From: Diphasiastrum complanatum
Lineage: Eukaryota > Streptophyta > Lycopodiopsida > Lycopodiales > Lycopodiaceae
Assembly: GCA_029204225.1 (NCBI GenBank)
Contig: CM055096.1
Span: forward strand, 34,671,143 to 34,735,142
Direction: 5' to 3'
DNA: 64,000 nt
Shown here piece by piece: positions 24,801 to 35,200 of the stretch (its first letter is position 1; each line of letters begins with the position of its first letter). The translations under genes and the position numbers were made by a program. Below the pieces are notes generated by a model that worked only from the letters and a program-made list of their open reading frames with translations, did no database searches and was not told where the DNA came from.

Positions 24801-26662
24801 CCCTTAAGACTTGGAGGCATTATTTGTATGGTGCCAACTTTGAGGTCCTGACAGACCATGAGAGTCTCAGATACCTTTGCAATCAACCTGAGCTTAGAGG
24901 TCGGAAAGCTCGTTGGGCAGAGTTGATGCAAGAGTTTGACATGTCTATCAGATATAGGCGTGGAAAATTCAATACAGTAGCAGATGCCCTTAGCAGAATG
25001 CCTATGATAAACGAGCTGAGTTTTACTCAGATTCGTAATGAGTTACTCGAGTCCTTAAGAGGGAAATGCCAGCATGATGCATTCTTCTCTATTATCTGGA
25101 ACTCAGTCCAGAACAGACAGTTACAGACTCCAAAACCAGTTCCCGGGGCTGGTGCCAGTTCATCCAAGAATACGGCAGCTTCCGTTGAGGATGATGATAA
25201 GTCCGAGTATACGTCGTCAGATGACGTTGAGGATTCTGAGCCTGTATTACCCAAGCAAACCCCAGTGGTTGAGGGTCAGTTGACTCAAGGATTCAAATGG
25301 AAACAGTATTCCATTCAGGATGAGTACTTGCTCTATAGAGATAGAGTATGTGTCCCCAATTCAGAGGATTATAGGCAGCAGGTCCTATATGAATGTCATG
25401 ACAATCCTAGCGCGGGACACCCAGGCATACAGAAGACCTATGAGCTTCTTCGTAGGCAATTTTTCTGGCCCAGTATGAAAAAGGACGTCCACCAGTATGT
25501 AACCAGTTGCCAGAAATGTCAAGTAAATAAAGCAGAGCGTTTAAAGGCAGGAGGGTTGTTGCATCCCTTAGAAATACCAGCTGGTAAATGGGAGAGTATC
25601 TCCATGGATTTTATAGTAGGCCTGCCTAAAACCCAAAAGGGTAATGACGCTATATGGGTCACAGTTGACCGTCTGACCAAAATGGCTCATTTTATTCCGA
25701 CCAAAACAACCGTTAGAGCTCCAGAGTTAGCGAGGTTGTTTGTAGACGGGCTATTTAAATTGTACGGTCTACCTTCCGGCATAGTCAGTGACCGGGACAG
25801 TAAGTTTACTGGAAATTTTTGGAAGGCAGTATTCCATCATCTCCATACTAAACTTAATATGAGTACCACTGACCATCCACAGACGGACGGTCAAACAGAA
25901 AGGGTAAATCAAGTGCTGGAGGATATGCTTCGTGCATACGTCAGCAAGAGGCAGACTAATTGGGAGGAGTATCTCTCAATATTAGAGTTTGCTTACAACA
26001 GTACCAAACATTCAGCTACGGGATACAGCCCATTTATGTTGATGTACGGTTTTCAGCCACGCTCACCCACAGCTGTAGGGTTTAAACAAGAAAAAGTTGA
26101 AGCAGCCAGAAACTTTTTAGAAGACCTAAACCAGATGATAGAACATGCTAAGCGTAGCATTAGACAATCCCAGGATCGAGCCAGGCATTATGCAGATCCA
26201 CACAGACGGGATGTGCAGTTCTCCACTGGTGAGAAAGTCTACTTGAGAGTCCCAGTTGACTCTAAAACCCTCAAATCAGGAGTGTGTGCTAAGTTGTCTC
26301 CAAGGTATTGTGGTCCCTTTACCATCAGTAGGAGACTAGGCGAGGTCACCTATGAACTAGAACTCCCACACAACAGTAAGGTTTTTCCAGTCTTTCATGT
26401 AAGTCAGTTACGAAAAGCCTTAACCAGATCAGATAATCTGGTAGGGGACAGTGTTCTAGTTCTCCCATTGGATCCTCAACAACCTCCACATGAACCAGAG
26501 GAAATTCTTGATAGTAGAGAGACGCAGACTCGTCATACTCTATACCGAGAATATCTGGTTAAGTGGAATGATCAGCCTGTTGAGAATGCCACTTGGGAAA
26601 GAGGCAGCGTCCTTCGCAAGATTTTTCCAGACTTTGTCTTAGAGGACCAAGACGGTTCTTAA
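21884..26662 (+). CDS. gag-pol: Chromovirus gag-pol polyprotein, 1592 residues, intact
   Basis: Domains in order: an acidic N-terminus with coiled-coil character (about 30-90); capsid-type gag (about 120-290, with [10 protein letters not shown] and [11 protein letters not shown]); a basic linker; a CCHC knuckle C345-C348-H353-C358; an aspartic protease with VDDGATHNF at 433-441, where DDG replaces the commoner DSG/DTG; reverse transcriptase (about 640-810, FLDD 779-782); RNase H (D929, E966, D991, D1034 positions visible); integrase with zinc ligands H1172/H1179/C1209/C1212 and catalytic D1242, D1303, E1339 (D,D-35-E); and a chromodomain-like tail (about 1538-1583, [16 protein letters not shown]). 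Chromodomains steer integration to marked chromatin in this clade. The ATG at 21884 is the first one followed by the full frame; the TAA lies just before the polypurine tract. Virus-like particle formation would occur in the cytoplasm and integration in the nucleus. Confidence 0.97.
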   Translation: MTTPQGPDQPQERGFDELETEALAYRKGKEPMEVEEQEQFAEELDELVTKEQFLQLVTEVDELKLALANFKSSVDDSFAELKNLILSSAKGCLPSTSQLSPSPLPSVSGETLRSHPSVFKDLKPPTFNGEEKDRNADILQTFLSKWKNIHALKQTPDHLQAIEASLSLGPMAYKWWLNLQETGQTPRSWKAFEEAFLREFLPENELDRAWEAWERTVMDKSLIQYISQYREAILKIKNMDDYQKIRGFVRGLKDEYKVEVQRNSPTTLEQALRYAQIYDDSVGRKRARQQPLSEQLPQKDFQFKKKFLKRKKEDKYKGESPQKRPSHIQPLKPDDFEKAKQERLCFVCMGKGHTVRQCPKGPFTKKDKKQVHLVQTVCFPSDSAASEIKVYHEDHEHCCQLTSAMLARPFSFGPHDLVRMHGKVGNQSVRVMVDDGATHNFINHTLVKKLKLPEVPSQHRYIVSLAKGEDKKIWETMVSKLNLGIQGYQDQINFQIMHLDRTDIVLGRDWLYSLGPSLHRNYQENTLSFQYKGREIQLHGEHDVPNSPMVCSSELCQLIGDEDHHVFLCDFQFIPEVSISSSIQKKISKLETLLSKFKDVFPEDLPHGLPPSREVDHVINLVPGTAPVSKPPYRVSRTEDEEITRQLTDYFGKGQIQTSSSPWASPVLLVKKKEGSMRLCVDYRALNKVTIKNKYPMPRADELFDQLDGAKFFSKIDLRSGYHQVRIKSEDVSKTAFRTRHGHYEFKVMPFGLTNAPATFMTLMNSVLRPYLGKFVVVFLDDILVYSKTRKEHLKHLRKVFRLLRKHKLYAKQSKCEFFVEEVAYLGHIISSDGIKMDPNKVKAILSWLRPQNILELQIFLGLAGYYRRFVKEYAQIAVPMTNLLKGKGKEFIWESAQQESFDALKTALATAPVLKVVDPNQPFVVETDASDFAVGAVLTQGGRPVAFESKKLEPAQTRYSAYEKELFSIVHALKTWRHYLYGANFEVLTDHESLRYLCNQPELRGRKARWAELMQEFDMSIRYRRGKFNTVADALSRMPMINELSFTQIRNELLESLRGKCQHDAFFSIIWNSVQNRQLQTPKPVPGAGASSSKNTAASVEDDDKSEYTSSDDVEDSEPVLPKQTPVVEGQLTQGFKWKQYSIQDEYLLYRDRVCVPNSEDYRQQVLYECHDNPSAGHPGIQKTYELLRRQFFWPSMKKDVHQYVTSCQKCQVNKAERLKAGGLLHPLEIPAGKWESISMDFIVGLPKTQKGNDAIWVTVDRLTKMAHFIPTKTTVRAPELARLFVDGLFKLYGLPSGIVSDRDSKFTGNFWKAVFHHLHTKLNMSTTDHPQTDGQTERVNQVLEDMLRAYVSKRQTNWEEYLSILEFAYNSTKHSATGYSPFMLMYGFQPRSPTAVGFKQEKVEAARNFLEDLNQMIEHAKRSIRQSQDRARHYADPHRRDVQFSTGEKVYLRVPVDSKTLKSGVCAKLSPRYCGPFTISRRLGEVTYELELPHNSKVFPVFHVSQLRKALTRSDNLVGDSVLVLPLDPQQPPHEPEEILDSRETQTRHTLYREYLVKWNDQPVENATWERGSVLRKIFPDFVLEDQDGS

Positions 26663-26673
26663 GGGGGAGGGAG
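26661..26673 (+). other. Polypurine tract
   Basis: AAGGGGGAGGGAG directly before the 3' LTR, the usual plus-strand DNA primer position; it overlaps the gag-pol stop codon. Confidence 0.9.
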
Positions 26674-27031
26674 TGTTACGAGCTCGTAACCAGTGCCGAA
26701 CCCTAGAGAACACAGATAGGTCAGATACCACAGTCAGGGTCGTGTCCAGCGTACATGACCAACAGGGCAAGACAGTGTGAGTAGTGTGCCCCAGCACGGT
26801 CCATAGCCATGGCGGGCCTAACACAGCCTAGGGACCCTGTCAGCAGGATAGGGCCCCCAGTTGGGTCCCGACGTGCAGTCGGCCACGTCAGTGCCACGTG
26901 GCCGACACTTGGCAGTTGCATGCTACCAGTCCTCACACTGGGCTAGGAGGGGCTTACTCTATATCAGGGAGTAGGCAAGGTTGGGTGGATCAGTTAGTGT
27001 TTGCCCTACTGTGGTGTTAGGATCTATTACA
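26674..27031 (+). repeat. 3' LTR (358 bp) of the chromovirus
   Basis: Same length and, by eye, the same sequence as 20815-21172; followed by the GTTTA target duplication. Confidence 0.97.
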
Positions 27032-27036
27032 GTTTA

Positions 27037-28240
27037 CCTTCCGCAGCTGCTTGGATGCGTGCATCACATAGCCATAAGCATTTCTATGACAGCACACCAG
27101 AGGAGTCACCAGATGACTTTGATTGTACCGATTGGGAGGCCATGCAGGGTCCGCATGGTGCATAGGATGAGACACGGGATGTTCCAGAGGATGGTGCTCA
27201 TGATGAGTCCTAGAGCCCAGAGCATTTGTATTCGGATGCCCAGCTGGACGACTTGATTGCAGACTTGGATTCAGAAGCCCAGTAGATGCCGAGCGTCAGG
27301 GCACCCCATCCTCTCTATCCAGCATGCCCTACACAGAGTCTCAGTCAGAGCAGCTACACGAGGTGCCTGCAGTTCCTCCAGTTCCTCAGAGGGTGTATGT
27401 GCGCCACACAGCACCTCCAGTGCCACCGATACCGTTGAGGCTTGAAGCCCCTTCATCGCCATCCACTTTTGCAGCAGCAGGTCTCCATGGCAGGCCACCA
27501 TCTGTGCCCAGATCTTCTCTTGCAGCACCCACATCTACAAACGCTCCTCCAGTGGCAGCACCCACAGCACATCCTCTCCATTGGCAGCACCCACGGCACC
27601 GGCTCCTCCTTTGGCAGCACCCACAGCACATCCTCCTCCTTTGGCAGCACCCAGGATGTACCAGTGTCGTCCACCACAGCGCCCCTTTCAGTACTTATCG
27701 CCACTGTACTTGCCTCCTGCAGGGACGGCCCCTCCACATCTAGTTCCTCCACCAGCAGCAGGCCCACGGGCACACACTCCTCGGACCTATCCTCCACTAT
27801 CAACTGCACAGGGACACCCATCTTTAGCTACTCTATCCCAGCCGGCCGCAGCTTGGGCCCAGCCTAGTCAGCCAGGTGATCTGCATGGGGGCGATGAGGC
27901 ATTGACGGCTCCCCTCGTCCGCAAGAGGCCAAGAAGGCCCAAGGGTGCACCAAACAAGAAAGGCAGGGCACAGAAACTGCCAGGGAAGAGAGGACGACCT
28001 CGCAAGGCTCCAGTTGTTGGTAGAGGTGCAGTATTACAGCCAGCTGCAGCAGGTGTTGTTGGTTTAGCCTGCTTGGGGGCTGATGCAGAGGCAGATTGGG
28101 AGGATGAGGATGACGAGTCTTCCCCCTCGGATACACAGCCCATGCCAGTACCAGACAGACATAAATATCAGTTGCAAGAGTCAGCTCGGGGCCCTGAGTT
28201 GTCTCCGGAGCATTCATCTGAGTTTGAGGCAGAGCATTGA
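27037..28240 (+). pseudogene. hAT transposase, 3' part with AT-hook tail
   Basis: This continues the last transposase exon beyond the chromovirus. The frame entering at GTTTA carries on with PSAAAWMRAS, but three stops occur by 27290. A proline-rich region (27330-27780) follows, with a degenerate 'GCAGCACCCACRGCAC' tandem repeat near 27560-27650. The last open stretch ends at 28240 and includes a basic AT-hook block (KRPRRPKG near 27918, KRGRPRKAP near 27990) and an acidic DWEDEDDE segment. AT-hooks bind the minor groove of AT-rich DNA and could once have targeted the protein to the AT-rich element ends; that role is inference. Confidence 0.65.
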
Positions 28241-28740
28241 TTGTAGCTCCATCATTTTATTTTTAGCAGTTTGATATCATGCTCCATGTTTGGCGACCAG
28301 ATGGTCGAACACTGTATTCAGACCATTTTTCATATTATATTTAGTGTTGGACGTATTCTATTCACTACACAAATGTGTATTTGTCGATTTGTAATTGTGA
28401 TGTTCTACTTGCAGTTTTACTTCAAATGGTGTGTGCGTGTTTTCAATTGGTTTTCACTACAGAGTTTGAGAGCATATGCAGAACACAGAAATACAACCCC
28501 CCTGATAGCATTTCATAATCACATACATCAGATTGCAATACACAAGGCACGCATTGCACAAAAAACACACCGTACATTAATTCATCAGATGTATCAAAAT
28601 TACAATACGTATTCCCGCCGCATACGGCTGGGGCTGTTCTTTACACCATGCTAGACACTAAATATTGCCTCATCTACTGATGAACATTACATAACAACAG
28701 TCAGCCACATACGACTAGACCCCATCTATGCTAAACATTC
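28241..28740. other. Noncoding between two convergent ORFs
   Basis: AT-rich stretch after the transposase stop and before the end of the minus-strand small ORF. It probably holds the two 3' ends. No motif assigned. Confidence 0.4.
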
Positions 28741-29103
28741 CTATGGATCCTCCACTGACTCCTCGCCCTCGTCAGGAGCATTGTTATGTCGCTCTCGCTC
28801 TGCCTTCCGGTTAGCCCGAGCTGCCTCCTGGTCAGCCCGACGGCGAGCAGCCCTTTCCCTGACCATGATGAGCTGCCGTCGTGTGAAGTTCATTCTGATC
28901 TGCTCATCCAAATCCAGCTCGACAGCGGGGGCGGGGGCCACAGCGGGGGCGGGGGCCACAACGGGGGCGGGGATCTGCAGCTCTGGGTGTCTCTGTCGAG
29001 TCTCTCGCAGCATCTCTGCAATGTCTGCCTCTTGCTTCCGATGCCTTTTGTTGTGCCATCGGACATCTTCCTCGAGCTTCCTCCTGGCTTCGCCCTCCGC
29101 CAT
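28741..29103 (-). CDS. Small charged protein, convergent with hAT transposase (unrecognised)
   Basis: An uninterrupted 120-codon frame. It begins MAEGEARRKLEEDV, a helical Arg/Lys/Glu-rich stretch likely to form a coiled coil. An Ala-Pro repeat follows (about residues 46-61, PAPAVAPAPAV), then a second helical part rich in Arg (MNFTRRQLIMVRERAARRR) and an acidic end (DEGEESVEDP). It lies inside the hAT region with the same GC-rich base use as the transposase, unlike its AT-rich surroundings, and is the only intact frame there. It may be an accessory protein of the transposon or a captured host fragment. No family recognised; expression is unknown. Confidence 0.4.
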   Translation of the reverse strand: MAEGEARRKLEEDVRWHNKRHRKQEADIAEMLRETRQRHPELQIPAPVVAPAPAVAPAPAVELDLDEQIRMNFTRRQLIMVRERAARRRADQEAARANRKAERERHNNAPDEGEESVEDP

Positions 29104-29336
29104 CTCACGACACCCTATTGCTCGAAATGACCCTCACAGCCTCTCACAGCCTCTCAAAGGCTCTCACTGGCTCTCTCACAGCCCCCCTCTCCCTCTCACT
29201 CGGTCTGTCACATAGCCTCTCACAATGCCTCTCTCACAGCCTCCCACTGGCTCTCCCTCACAGCTTCTCACAATGCCTCTCACCCCCTCTCACTGGCTCT
29301 CTCACTGTCTCATGAGTGCCTATTTAACCCCACAAC
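29104..29336. repeat. CT-rich degenerate repeat (CTCTCACAGCCT)
   Basis: Roughly 15 imperfect units around CTCTCACAGCCTCTCA..GGCTCTCACTGG, forming a pyrimidine-rich strand immediately upstream of the small minus-strand ORF. Confidence 0.7.
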
Positions 29337-29960
29337 ATGTTTCCCAATTTGCTTTTGTTGATGATCCCATGTGCTACTGTACCTGCCCCATGTGCTGATC
29401 CCCCACATACTGCACTGCGATTGGGTCCATGGTCTGCTCCTCCACAATGCCCATGTGACGGTGTACCTGTCCGGATGTATTGCTCTCCCACATGCTGCAC
29501 TCCGATTGGGTCCATGGTCTGCTCCTCCACAGTGCCCATGTGCTACTGTACCTACCCCACGTGCTGATCCCCCACATGCTGCACTGCGATTGGGTCCATG
29601 GTCTGCTCCTCCACAGTGCCCATGTGACGGTGTACCTATCCGGATGTATTGCTCCCCCACATGCTGCACTCCGATTGGGTCCATGGTCTGCTCCTCCACA
29701 GTGCCCATGTGCTACTGTACCTGCCCCATGTGCTGATCCCCCACATGCTGCACTGCGATTGGGTCCATGGTCTGCTCCTCCACAATGCCCATGTGACGGT
29801 GTACCTGTCCGGATGTATTGCTCCCCCACATGCTGCACTCCGATTGGGTCCATGGTCTGCTCCTCCACAGTGCCCATGTGCTACTGTACCTGTCCCATGT
29901 ATTGCTCCCCTACATGCCGCACTCCGATTGGGTCCGCTCTCCCACAGTGCCCCCAGTACA
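29337..29960. repeat. 85-bp tandem array with 170-bp dimer order
   Basis: The phrase GATTGGGTCCATGGTCTGCT recurs at about 29418, 29503, 29588, 29673, 29757 and 29842, then a truncated copy at 29926; the spacing is 84-85 bp. Two variants alternate: one continues GTGACGGTGTACCTGTCCGG, the other GTGCTACTGTACCTGCCCCA. The true period is therefore about 170 bp. Long open frames on both strands are by-products of a period near a multiple of three and are not genes. Confidence 0.92.
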
Positions 29961-30086
29961 GTCCCCCTATACAGTAACATCTTTTTTCTAAACCGTAGCC
30001 GTTTTTTTTCCTAAATTTTTTACCTAGTTTTAGCCTGTTAAAAGGGTTTTTTTTTTTTTTAAATAATAAAAAATATTATTTTTGTG

Positions 30087-30180
30087 GTGCCGCCCTGGTA
30101 CCGCTGGTCTGAGGGCGGCACCATAACCGCGGTACCACCATTATGGTACCGCGGTACCATAATGACGGTACCACGTGCCA
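30087..30180. repeat. Cluster of perfect palindromes (hairpin block)
   Basis: GGTGCCGCCCT at 30087-30097 is inverted at 30112-30122. A perfect 26-bp palindrome, centred on ACCGCGGT, occupies 30139-30164. Further GGTACC and GGTACCAC copies surround it. Confidence 0.85.

Positions 30181-30183
<3 letters not shown>

Positions 30184-30230
<47 letters not shown>
30184..30230. repeat. (TA)n microsatellite
   Basis: About 47 bp of alternating T and A. Confidence 0.95.
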
Positions 30231-30234
<4 letters not shown>

Positions 30235-30238
30235 TAAT

Positions 30239-30810
30239 TTTTTTTTTAAAGTTTTAGTGGGCAATATGGATATCAACTTGAAGCTCTTGACGAGAGTAGT
30301 GCATTTATGCAGGTTGTCGGTGCTTTCAGCTACAAATGTGTTAGACAACTAAATAATGCACCTCTCAGTTTAGTAAGCTCAGATCTGTAAGGCCCCCGTT
30401 ATGAGGAGAAGCCATTACTGGGCACGGTTGTTAGTATAGGGTCTATTGTGAGACCATGATGGTTATGAAATGGCTAGATTACAGTTTCTATATAGCAGCA
30501 AATCCTGGGGGTTTCGAGGGGCGGTAGCCCCCCGAGAAACGGGGGGTCCGAGGGGCGGAACCCCCCGGCGGGGGGTTTGGGGGACAGAGCCCCCCAACGG
30601 CAGGGTCCGAGGGCAGAACCCCCCCGACGGTACGACCTCTTCATGATTTGGCCTTCCGACTCCTTGAGCGAAACCACACTTTTGGTGTTTTGCATCCCCT
30701 TGGTCCTTTGGCTGTTCGCTCTCGTCAGAACCGGCAACCTGCATAAATGCACTACTCTCATCAAGAGCTTCAAGCTGATACCCATATTGCCCACTAGATT
30801 ATTATTTTAT
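30239..30810. mobile_element. Inverted-repeat element (MITE/foldback-like)
   Basis: Left arm 30246-30323 (AGTGGGCAATATGGATATCA ...) is matched in inverted orientation by 30730-30803 (about 75 bp, few mismatches). Outside both arms lie, in mirrored fashion, AT-rich runs, a (TA)n tract and GCGG/CCGC palindromes (30087-30230 and 30851-30923). The whole foldback structure may therefore run from about 30087 to 30950. No transposase inside. Target duplication not identified. Confidence 0.65.
30500..30640. repeat. GC-rich repeat inside the foldback (GGGGCGGAACCCCCC type)
   Basis: Four diverged copies of a GGTCCGAGGGGCGGAACCCC-like unit of about 27-30 bp, each able to form a G/C stem. Very different base composition from its surroundings. 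Confidence 0.7.
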
Positions 30811-30850
30811 TTTATTTTTAAATTTTTAAAAAAAAATATCATATATTCTG

Positions 30851-30891
30851 ATACCGCGGATCATTATGGATCCGCGGATCTTGGTATCGCT

Positions 30892-30923
<32 letters not shown>
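30851..30923. repeat. Palindrome plus (TA)n, right side of foldback
   Basis: GATACCGCGGATC..GATCCGCGGATCTTGGTATC forms a hairpin, followed by about 31 bp of alternating TA. Confidence 0.8.
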
Positions 30924-30927
<4 letters not shown>

Positions 30928-30950
30928 ATTATGTGGTGTTGCCATATTAT

Positions 30951-31364
30951 GATGGAAAAATCACAGATAAGAAGCATGATTTCTCTTACAAACTACCCCT
31001 ACATGATATTCTACCTATTGGAAATTTTCATAAGTTGATTGAAGGCTGAAGCTCCACCTTTCTATCTCAAGTTTTGAGAACTGAATGCCTCATTTGTGAA
31101 TATTCATGCTGATAGATCACTTCCAAATCTCCTTAAATGTTTATTTCATACATGTAGCGGCAGCAAAACGCATCTGCACTTTCTCATACTGTAACAACTA
31201 CAGGCTCATTTTGCCTGCAATTCATCTTCATATTCAATTCTGACATTAATAAACTCTCTAAAATGGATTAATTCCTCATGAATATTTACTACGAAATCTA
31301 TAGCCTTTCTTTTCAAATATTTAAATGTTCTTTCAAAGAGTTGAAATATACTTTCAAATTGTTC
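30951..31364. other. AT-rich sequence, no gene seen
   Basis: No motif found between the foldback element and the frame starting around 31365. Confidence 0.35.
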
Positions 31365-31802
31365 TCTCGGGATGGGCTTCGTACTTTGGCAGATGTTGTT
31401 GTTGCTGATCCCACGTGTGGTGACCTGTTGCCTCGCTTTGCCTTCACACCAGGAGAAGTCGTAGGCGTGGCAGCACAAGTGAAGGAAAAAAACTACTCCA
31501 ACAGGCACCCCACTGATGCTTTCCAAACTTATGGCACTTTGCATCGACGCTTTGAGGATTTTCTTTGCATGTGTTCTCATCAGGCGGTAGAGCGTCAAGG
31601 TATTCCTGATTCTATTCTCGCGGCTTCTTTCAAACAACATATTTCCATTGCCCTGCAACATGCTCAGGCCCTATCAATTTTGCAACGGGCGACGATGGCT
31701 AGGTCTGCTACATCTCATCTCCCTTCATTAGCCGACTCACCACCTCTTCACTTTTCTGATCTGCTGCAGTCAGTTGGCAGACTCCCACTGACATCATTAT
31801 AG
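31365..31802 (+). pseudogene. Retroelement-associated domain fragment
   Basis: An open stretch reads RDGLRTLADVVVADPTC, then a middle part with RHPTDAFQTYGTLHRRFEDFL and SFKQHISIALQHAQALSILQRA, ending at the stop near 31800. From memory this resembles a C-terminal segment found with reverse-transcriptase-like proteins in many plant genomes (DGVRTLADVVIADPTR-type). No reverse transcriptase lies upstream here, so it would be a truncated fragment. The similarity is recalled, not searched; treat the family as provisional. Confidence 0.4.
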
Positions 31803-32273
31803 TTTATGCACTTTTATTTTTAATGCCAGGATCTGGATTAATCTTAACTTTACTACAAGCTTCGCTCTTGTTTGAGCTTACTTTTGTTTAAACTTCCCCT
31901 TCGGTGTGTATATATCTTTTTCATCAATGTACCTACTACTTTTTCCTATGAATAAATGCACCAGGGTGTTTCAAAGTTGACTTACACCATGCACTTGTTA
32001 ATGCTCAAACCTGAGTTGTCTAGCCAAAACAACTATCATGAGCCAAATGACGAAGCAACTACATGCATTTGTGAGAAAATTCTGCAAAAGCAGTCCAGAT
32101 TACTCACTACTTTCAATAAAGTTTACAGAAACTTCATGCTCATTAAGATATACAGATATTTTGTGGGATGCACTATGTTTCTAAAATACCTACAAGTGCT
32201 CCTCAGAAATCTCTTTTCTGAACTTCAATCAAATGCATCTGGCACTTTGCCTCATCGTTCAATAATCTTAAAG
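31803..32273. other. Downstream flank of the LHY-like gene
   Basis: No coding domain. It should include the 3' UTR of the minus-strand gene and its poly(A) site. AT-rich, with AATAAA-like words in both orientations. Confidence 0.45.
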
Positions 32274-35200
32274 CTACACTAGTTTTTCACAAGGCCGACG
32301 GTAAGGTAAAAAACCTAGACCACTAGATGTTTGTTTCCAGCAGGGACGTAGTGATCCTCGAGGAGAATCTGATGCAAAGCACTTCTTTTTGTAGAAAGCT
32401 TCATCATTGGTCAAAACACTCTGTAGAGTAGAAGCAGTTGTCTCTCTTGCTCCTTGGCATGGGTTCATGTCAGCTTCCTCTGACTCAGTCACCAGACCTG
32501 GAATCTCCAGTAGTAAGTCGGTTCTAGTACATGGAAGACCTCCTTCACTGTTCATTCCCTTCAAGCCCTTTCTTTCTACATCGGATTCGTCCATAAGGGA
32601 TGCAGTACAATTATTTAATAACCCCTCAGTTCCTTTTTTTACTCTCCCAATTTGCAGATAAGCAACTGAGGTCCTTGGAGCAACTCTTGACCGAAATTGT
32701 TGATAATCACATTCACCTGGCAGCTCGTCTAGTGTTTGCAGCACATTCTTCTTGTATGTTTTCTTGGAGTGCAAATGGTGGTCTGGGACAGTAACTGAAC
32801 TGCTATTACTCTTGGCGGTATGGAAATTTTGTGGAAGATTACTGTTGGTGAACACATGTTGAGAAGCTACTTGACCCTGTGAATAGAAAAACGTTTTTTC
32901 AAAAAGCTAGCAACATGAACATCAACATAATCTGCAACATGCAGTGCTATGAAATACACCCTAAAATATAGACAACCTGAGAAAAGGGTGATGAGCTAAC
33001 AAACCTCTTCTGCAATGTCGTTACGTTCCTCTTTTCCTTCACCTTTTACGTTCGCTAACTTCTGCACTCTAGAAGAGTGAGGATGGTATTGATTTCTATT
33101 TTCTTTGCTGCAATCTTGCTGTTCTCGCAAAGACAAATTTCTGCCAGCACATCTTTGGAGACCATCTCTTCCATTTCCAACCTCAGAATGCCTTCGCCCC
33201 TCCAACGTTACCTTCAACCTCTTTTGCTGTTCATCTGGACCATGTTCCTCAGGAGAAGAGAAAGAGCTAAAAGGTCTTTTGCAATGAGGACAACTACATA
33301 GGTTGGATAATGGGTGCTCATATGACTGTTTAGTATTTATACAACATGGGAATTGATTGCAATCTGACATTGAGGAATCACTTCGATTGTGAGTATTTTC
33401 CAGCTGATTGCCATTGCAGTTGTCTTGAGTGGAAATTCGACTCCCAAAACTTTCTCTTACTCGTTTTCTTCCATCATGGTCGCCACTTGTGCAGCTGGTA
33501 GGTATTCCCTGCCTGGTGGTTTCTGTAGGAATGAAATTTTGAAGAGAATTGCATCTATTTGCAGCACTTGATCTGTTTGTCTCTTCAGGAACCATCTTTG
33601 GACTTCTAGCCATGACAGGACTTTCTGCTTCGAGAAATTCTGCCCTCTGGTTCAAGATGTTTAAGCTGAATTCATGGCAATCAGCATCTACTTGTTGAGG
33701 ATTTTGCAGAGCACTGTCTCTCTCCGAAACTGTAGGAATTTTTGGGGAAATGCCCCGCTGTTTTTGGTCATAATTGTAAAGCACATCCCTGAATGCTGCA
33801 GAGGCATCATTTAAAGTGAACGCATGATGATTCTGAAGACCTGATATCATAGCCCCTTGTAACGCCCACCAGGCAGATGCAGCAGCAAACGTTGCCACTG
33901 CAGCTCCATCCACTGTTTCTGCTATTTTTTTACAATTCCCAACTGGTACTTGTGAAGAGGACACTGTTTTTGGCTCTCCTGAAGGAAAAGACATAAAGGC
34001 TGCTGAATCTTGGTGAGCTGGTCCTTGCATTAGATGCAATATGAAGGGGTCTAGTGATCTTGCTATTGTTGCCAGTTCTGGAATATGGGCCAAGTGGGGA
34101 GGATTATGAAAGATTGGATGCTCAGAAGATCTTGATATATCAAATCCTCCAGTGATTGTTGAAGCAAAGGCTGCAGGATCGATGGAAAGTATTGAGTGCA
34201 TGCCATGCATCATTGATGAACGGTCAAGTTGCTGATGAGTGGGCATTTCATGTATCCTCGTTGCACTCTGCAAAATATCTCTATACCCCAAATTGGAACC
34301 AGCATTGCAGGCAGAAGATACAGCCTGAGATTTATTCATTTTTTTAGTGGATAAAGTCCTCTGATGACATGATTCATCGGAATGCCTTGACTTGGTAGTC
34401 GTTAGAAAGTCAGATTTCACCTCATTAACGTGAATTTTCTCCATCTTACCCAGAGAGTTTTGATTACCACTAGTTCTGGCATCAGCATCCCTTGCTAATT
34501 TCAGATCTTGCAGATTCTCATGTAGGATATTTTGTTTCCCAGTAGAGTCACTAGCTTCATTCACATTGTTGATGCTCAAAGCATCTTTATCTAGAACTTT
34601 CATTTGGTCTATGTTAGAAGCACAGCTTGATTGAAAACCATTTCTGGGAAAGTTTCTTGTGGAAATTCTTGTGGAAAGCCCATCAAATGACTGCATGGCA
34701 TTTATGCTGTCAGAAAGTGAGAGAATTCCTCGTCCTGCCTTAACACAAGCTTCCAATGTTGCCATCTCATTGAAAGATTCAACATCAGAATCAGGCATTT
34801 TTTCCGTAGAATCAATTGATAAATGAAGTGCTGGATCCAGCGTCTGACCAAATATCTTCAGACCCAAAGAATTACTTCCATCAGAACTGGTTATTTCACC
34901 ATTTTGCATCTGATCATACTCTTTTCTGGCAGAATAAGCTTGCAGTGGAGTGCATGAAGCAGTCTACATTGAAGCACACAGATTTATATTAAACTTTGAG
35001 AGAAAACTTGACTCCAATACTACATACATAATTGTAAATTTTTCAAAAACTAAATAGACTGAATTAACAGAAGTTTTGAAAGGTAATCTGAAGAGAAGGC
35101 GAACCGGAAGCAAAAAGGGTTGGTGCAAGTATAAATAGGTAGATATACACATGCCTGAAAATAGCCTGAGGCAATGCAAAGGCCAGTTGACAGAAGCGTA

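Larger units (their letters stand above)
20810..27036 (+). mobile_element. Intact Ty3/gypsy chromovirus, very recent insertion
   Basis: The target duplication GTTTA (20810-20814 and 27032-27036) flanks a 6217-bp element. Both LTRs are 358 bp, start TGTTACGAGC and end GGATCTATTACA, and read as identical base for base. Next to the 5' LTR is TGGTATCAGAGC (initiator tRNA-Met primer site). Before the 3' LTR is the purine tract AAGGGGGAGGGAG. One uninterrupted frame encodes gag-pol with a C-terminal chromodomain-like tail. All parts needed for autonomous copying appear present. It interrupts the last exon of the hAT transposase. Short LTRs and size fit the smaller plant chromovirus lineages; the exact lineage is not assigned. 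Confidence 0.97.
17405..30091 (+). mobile_element. hAT-type DNA transposon region, interrupted by a chromovirus
   Basis: This segment holds the broken hAT transposase gene (17732-28240 with the insertion), a convergent small ORF and a tandem array. Possible terminal inverted repeats are GGTACCACAATATATATTAT at 17405 and the inverted relative ending TTGTGGTGCC at 30091. They share about 9 of the first 10 bases and then a run of A/T. No matching 8-bp target duplication is visible outside them, so the ends are tentative. Removing the chromovirus and its duplicated GTTTA leaves about 6.5 kb. Confidence 0.45.

Noticed and set aside
29337-29960. CRISPR array
   Set aside because: Plant nuclear DNA; repeats are contiguous 85-bp units with no unique spacers.
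29310-29980. Several 120-170 codon open frames on both strands
   Set aside because: They arise from the 85-bp tandem array, whose dimer happens to lack stops in several frames; the peptides are repeats of one another.
17405-30091. Confident hAT terminal inverted repeats with 8-bp duplication
   Set aside because: The candidate ends match only over about 10 bp plus A/T runs and the outer 8 bp differ (GTTCAATT versus GCCCTGGT), so the boundaries are kept tentative.
30463-30794. Minus-strand frames with Gly/Pro-rich peptides
   Set aside because: They translate the GC-rich hairpin repeat of the foldback element.
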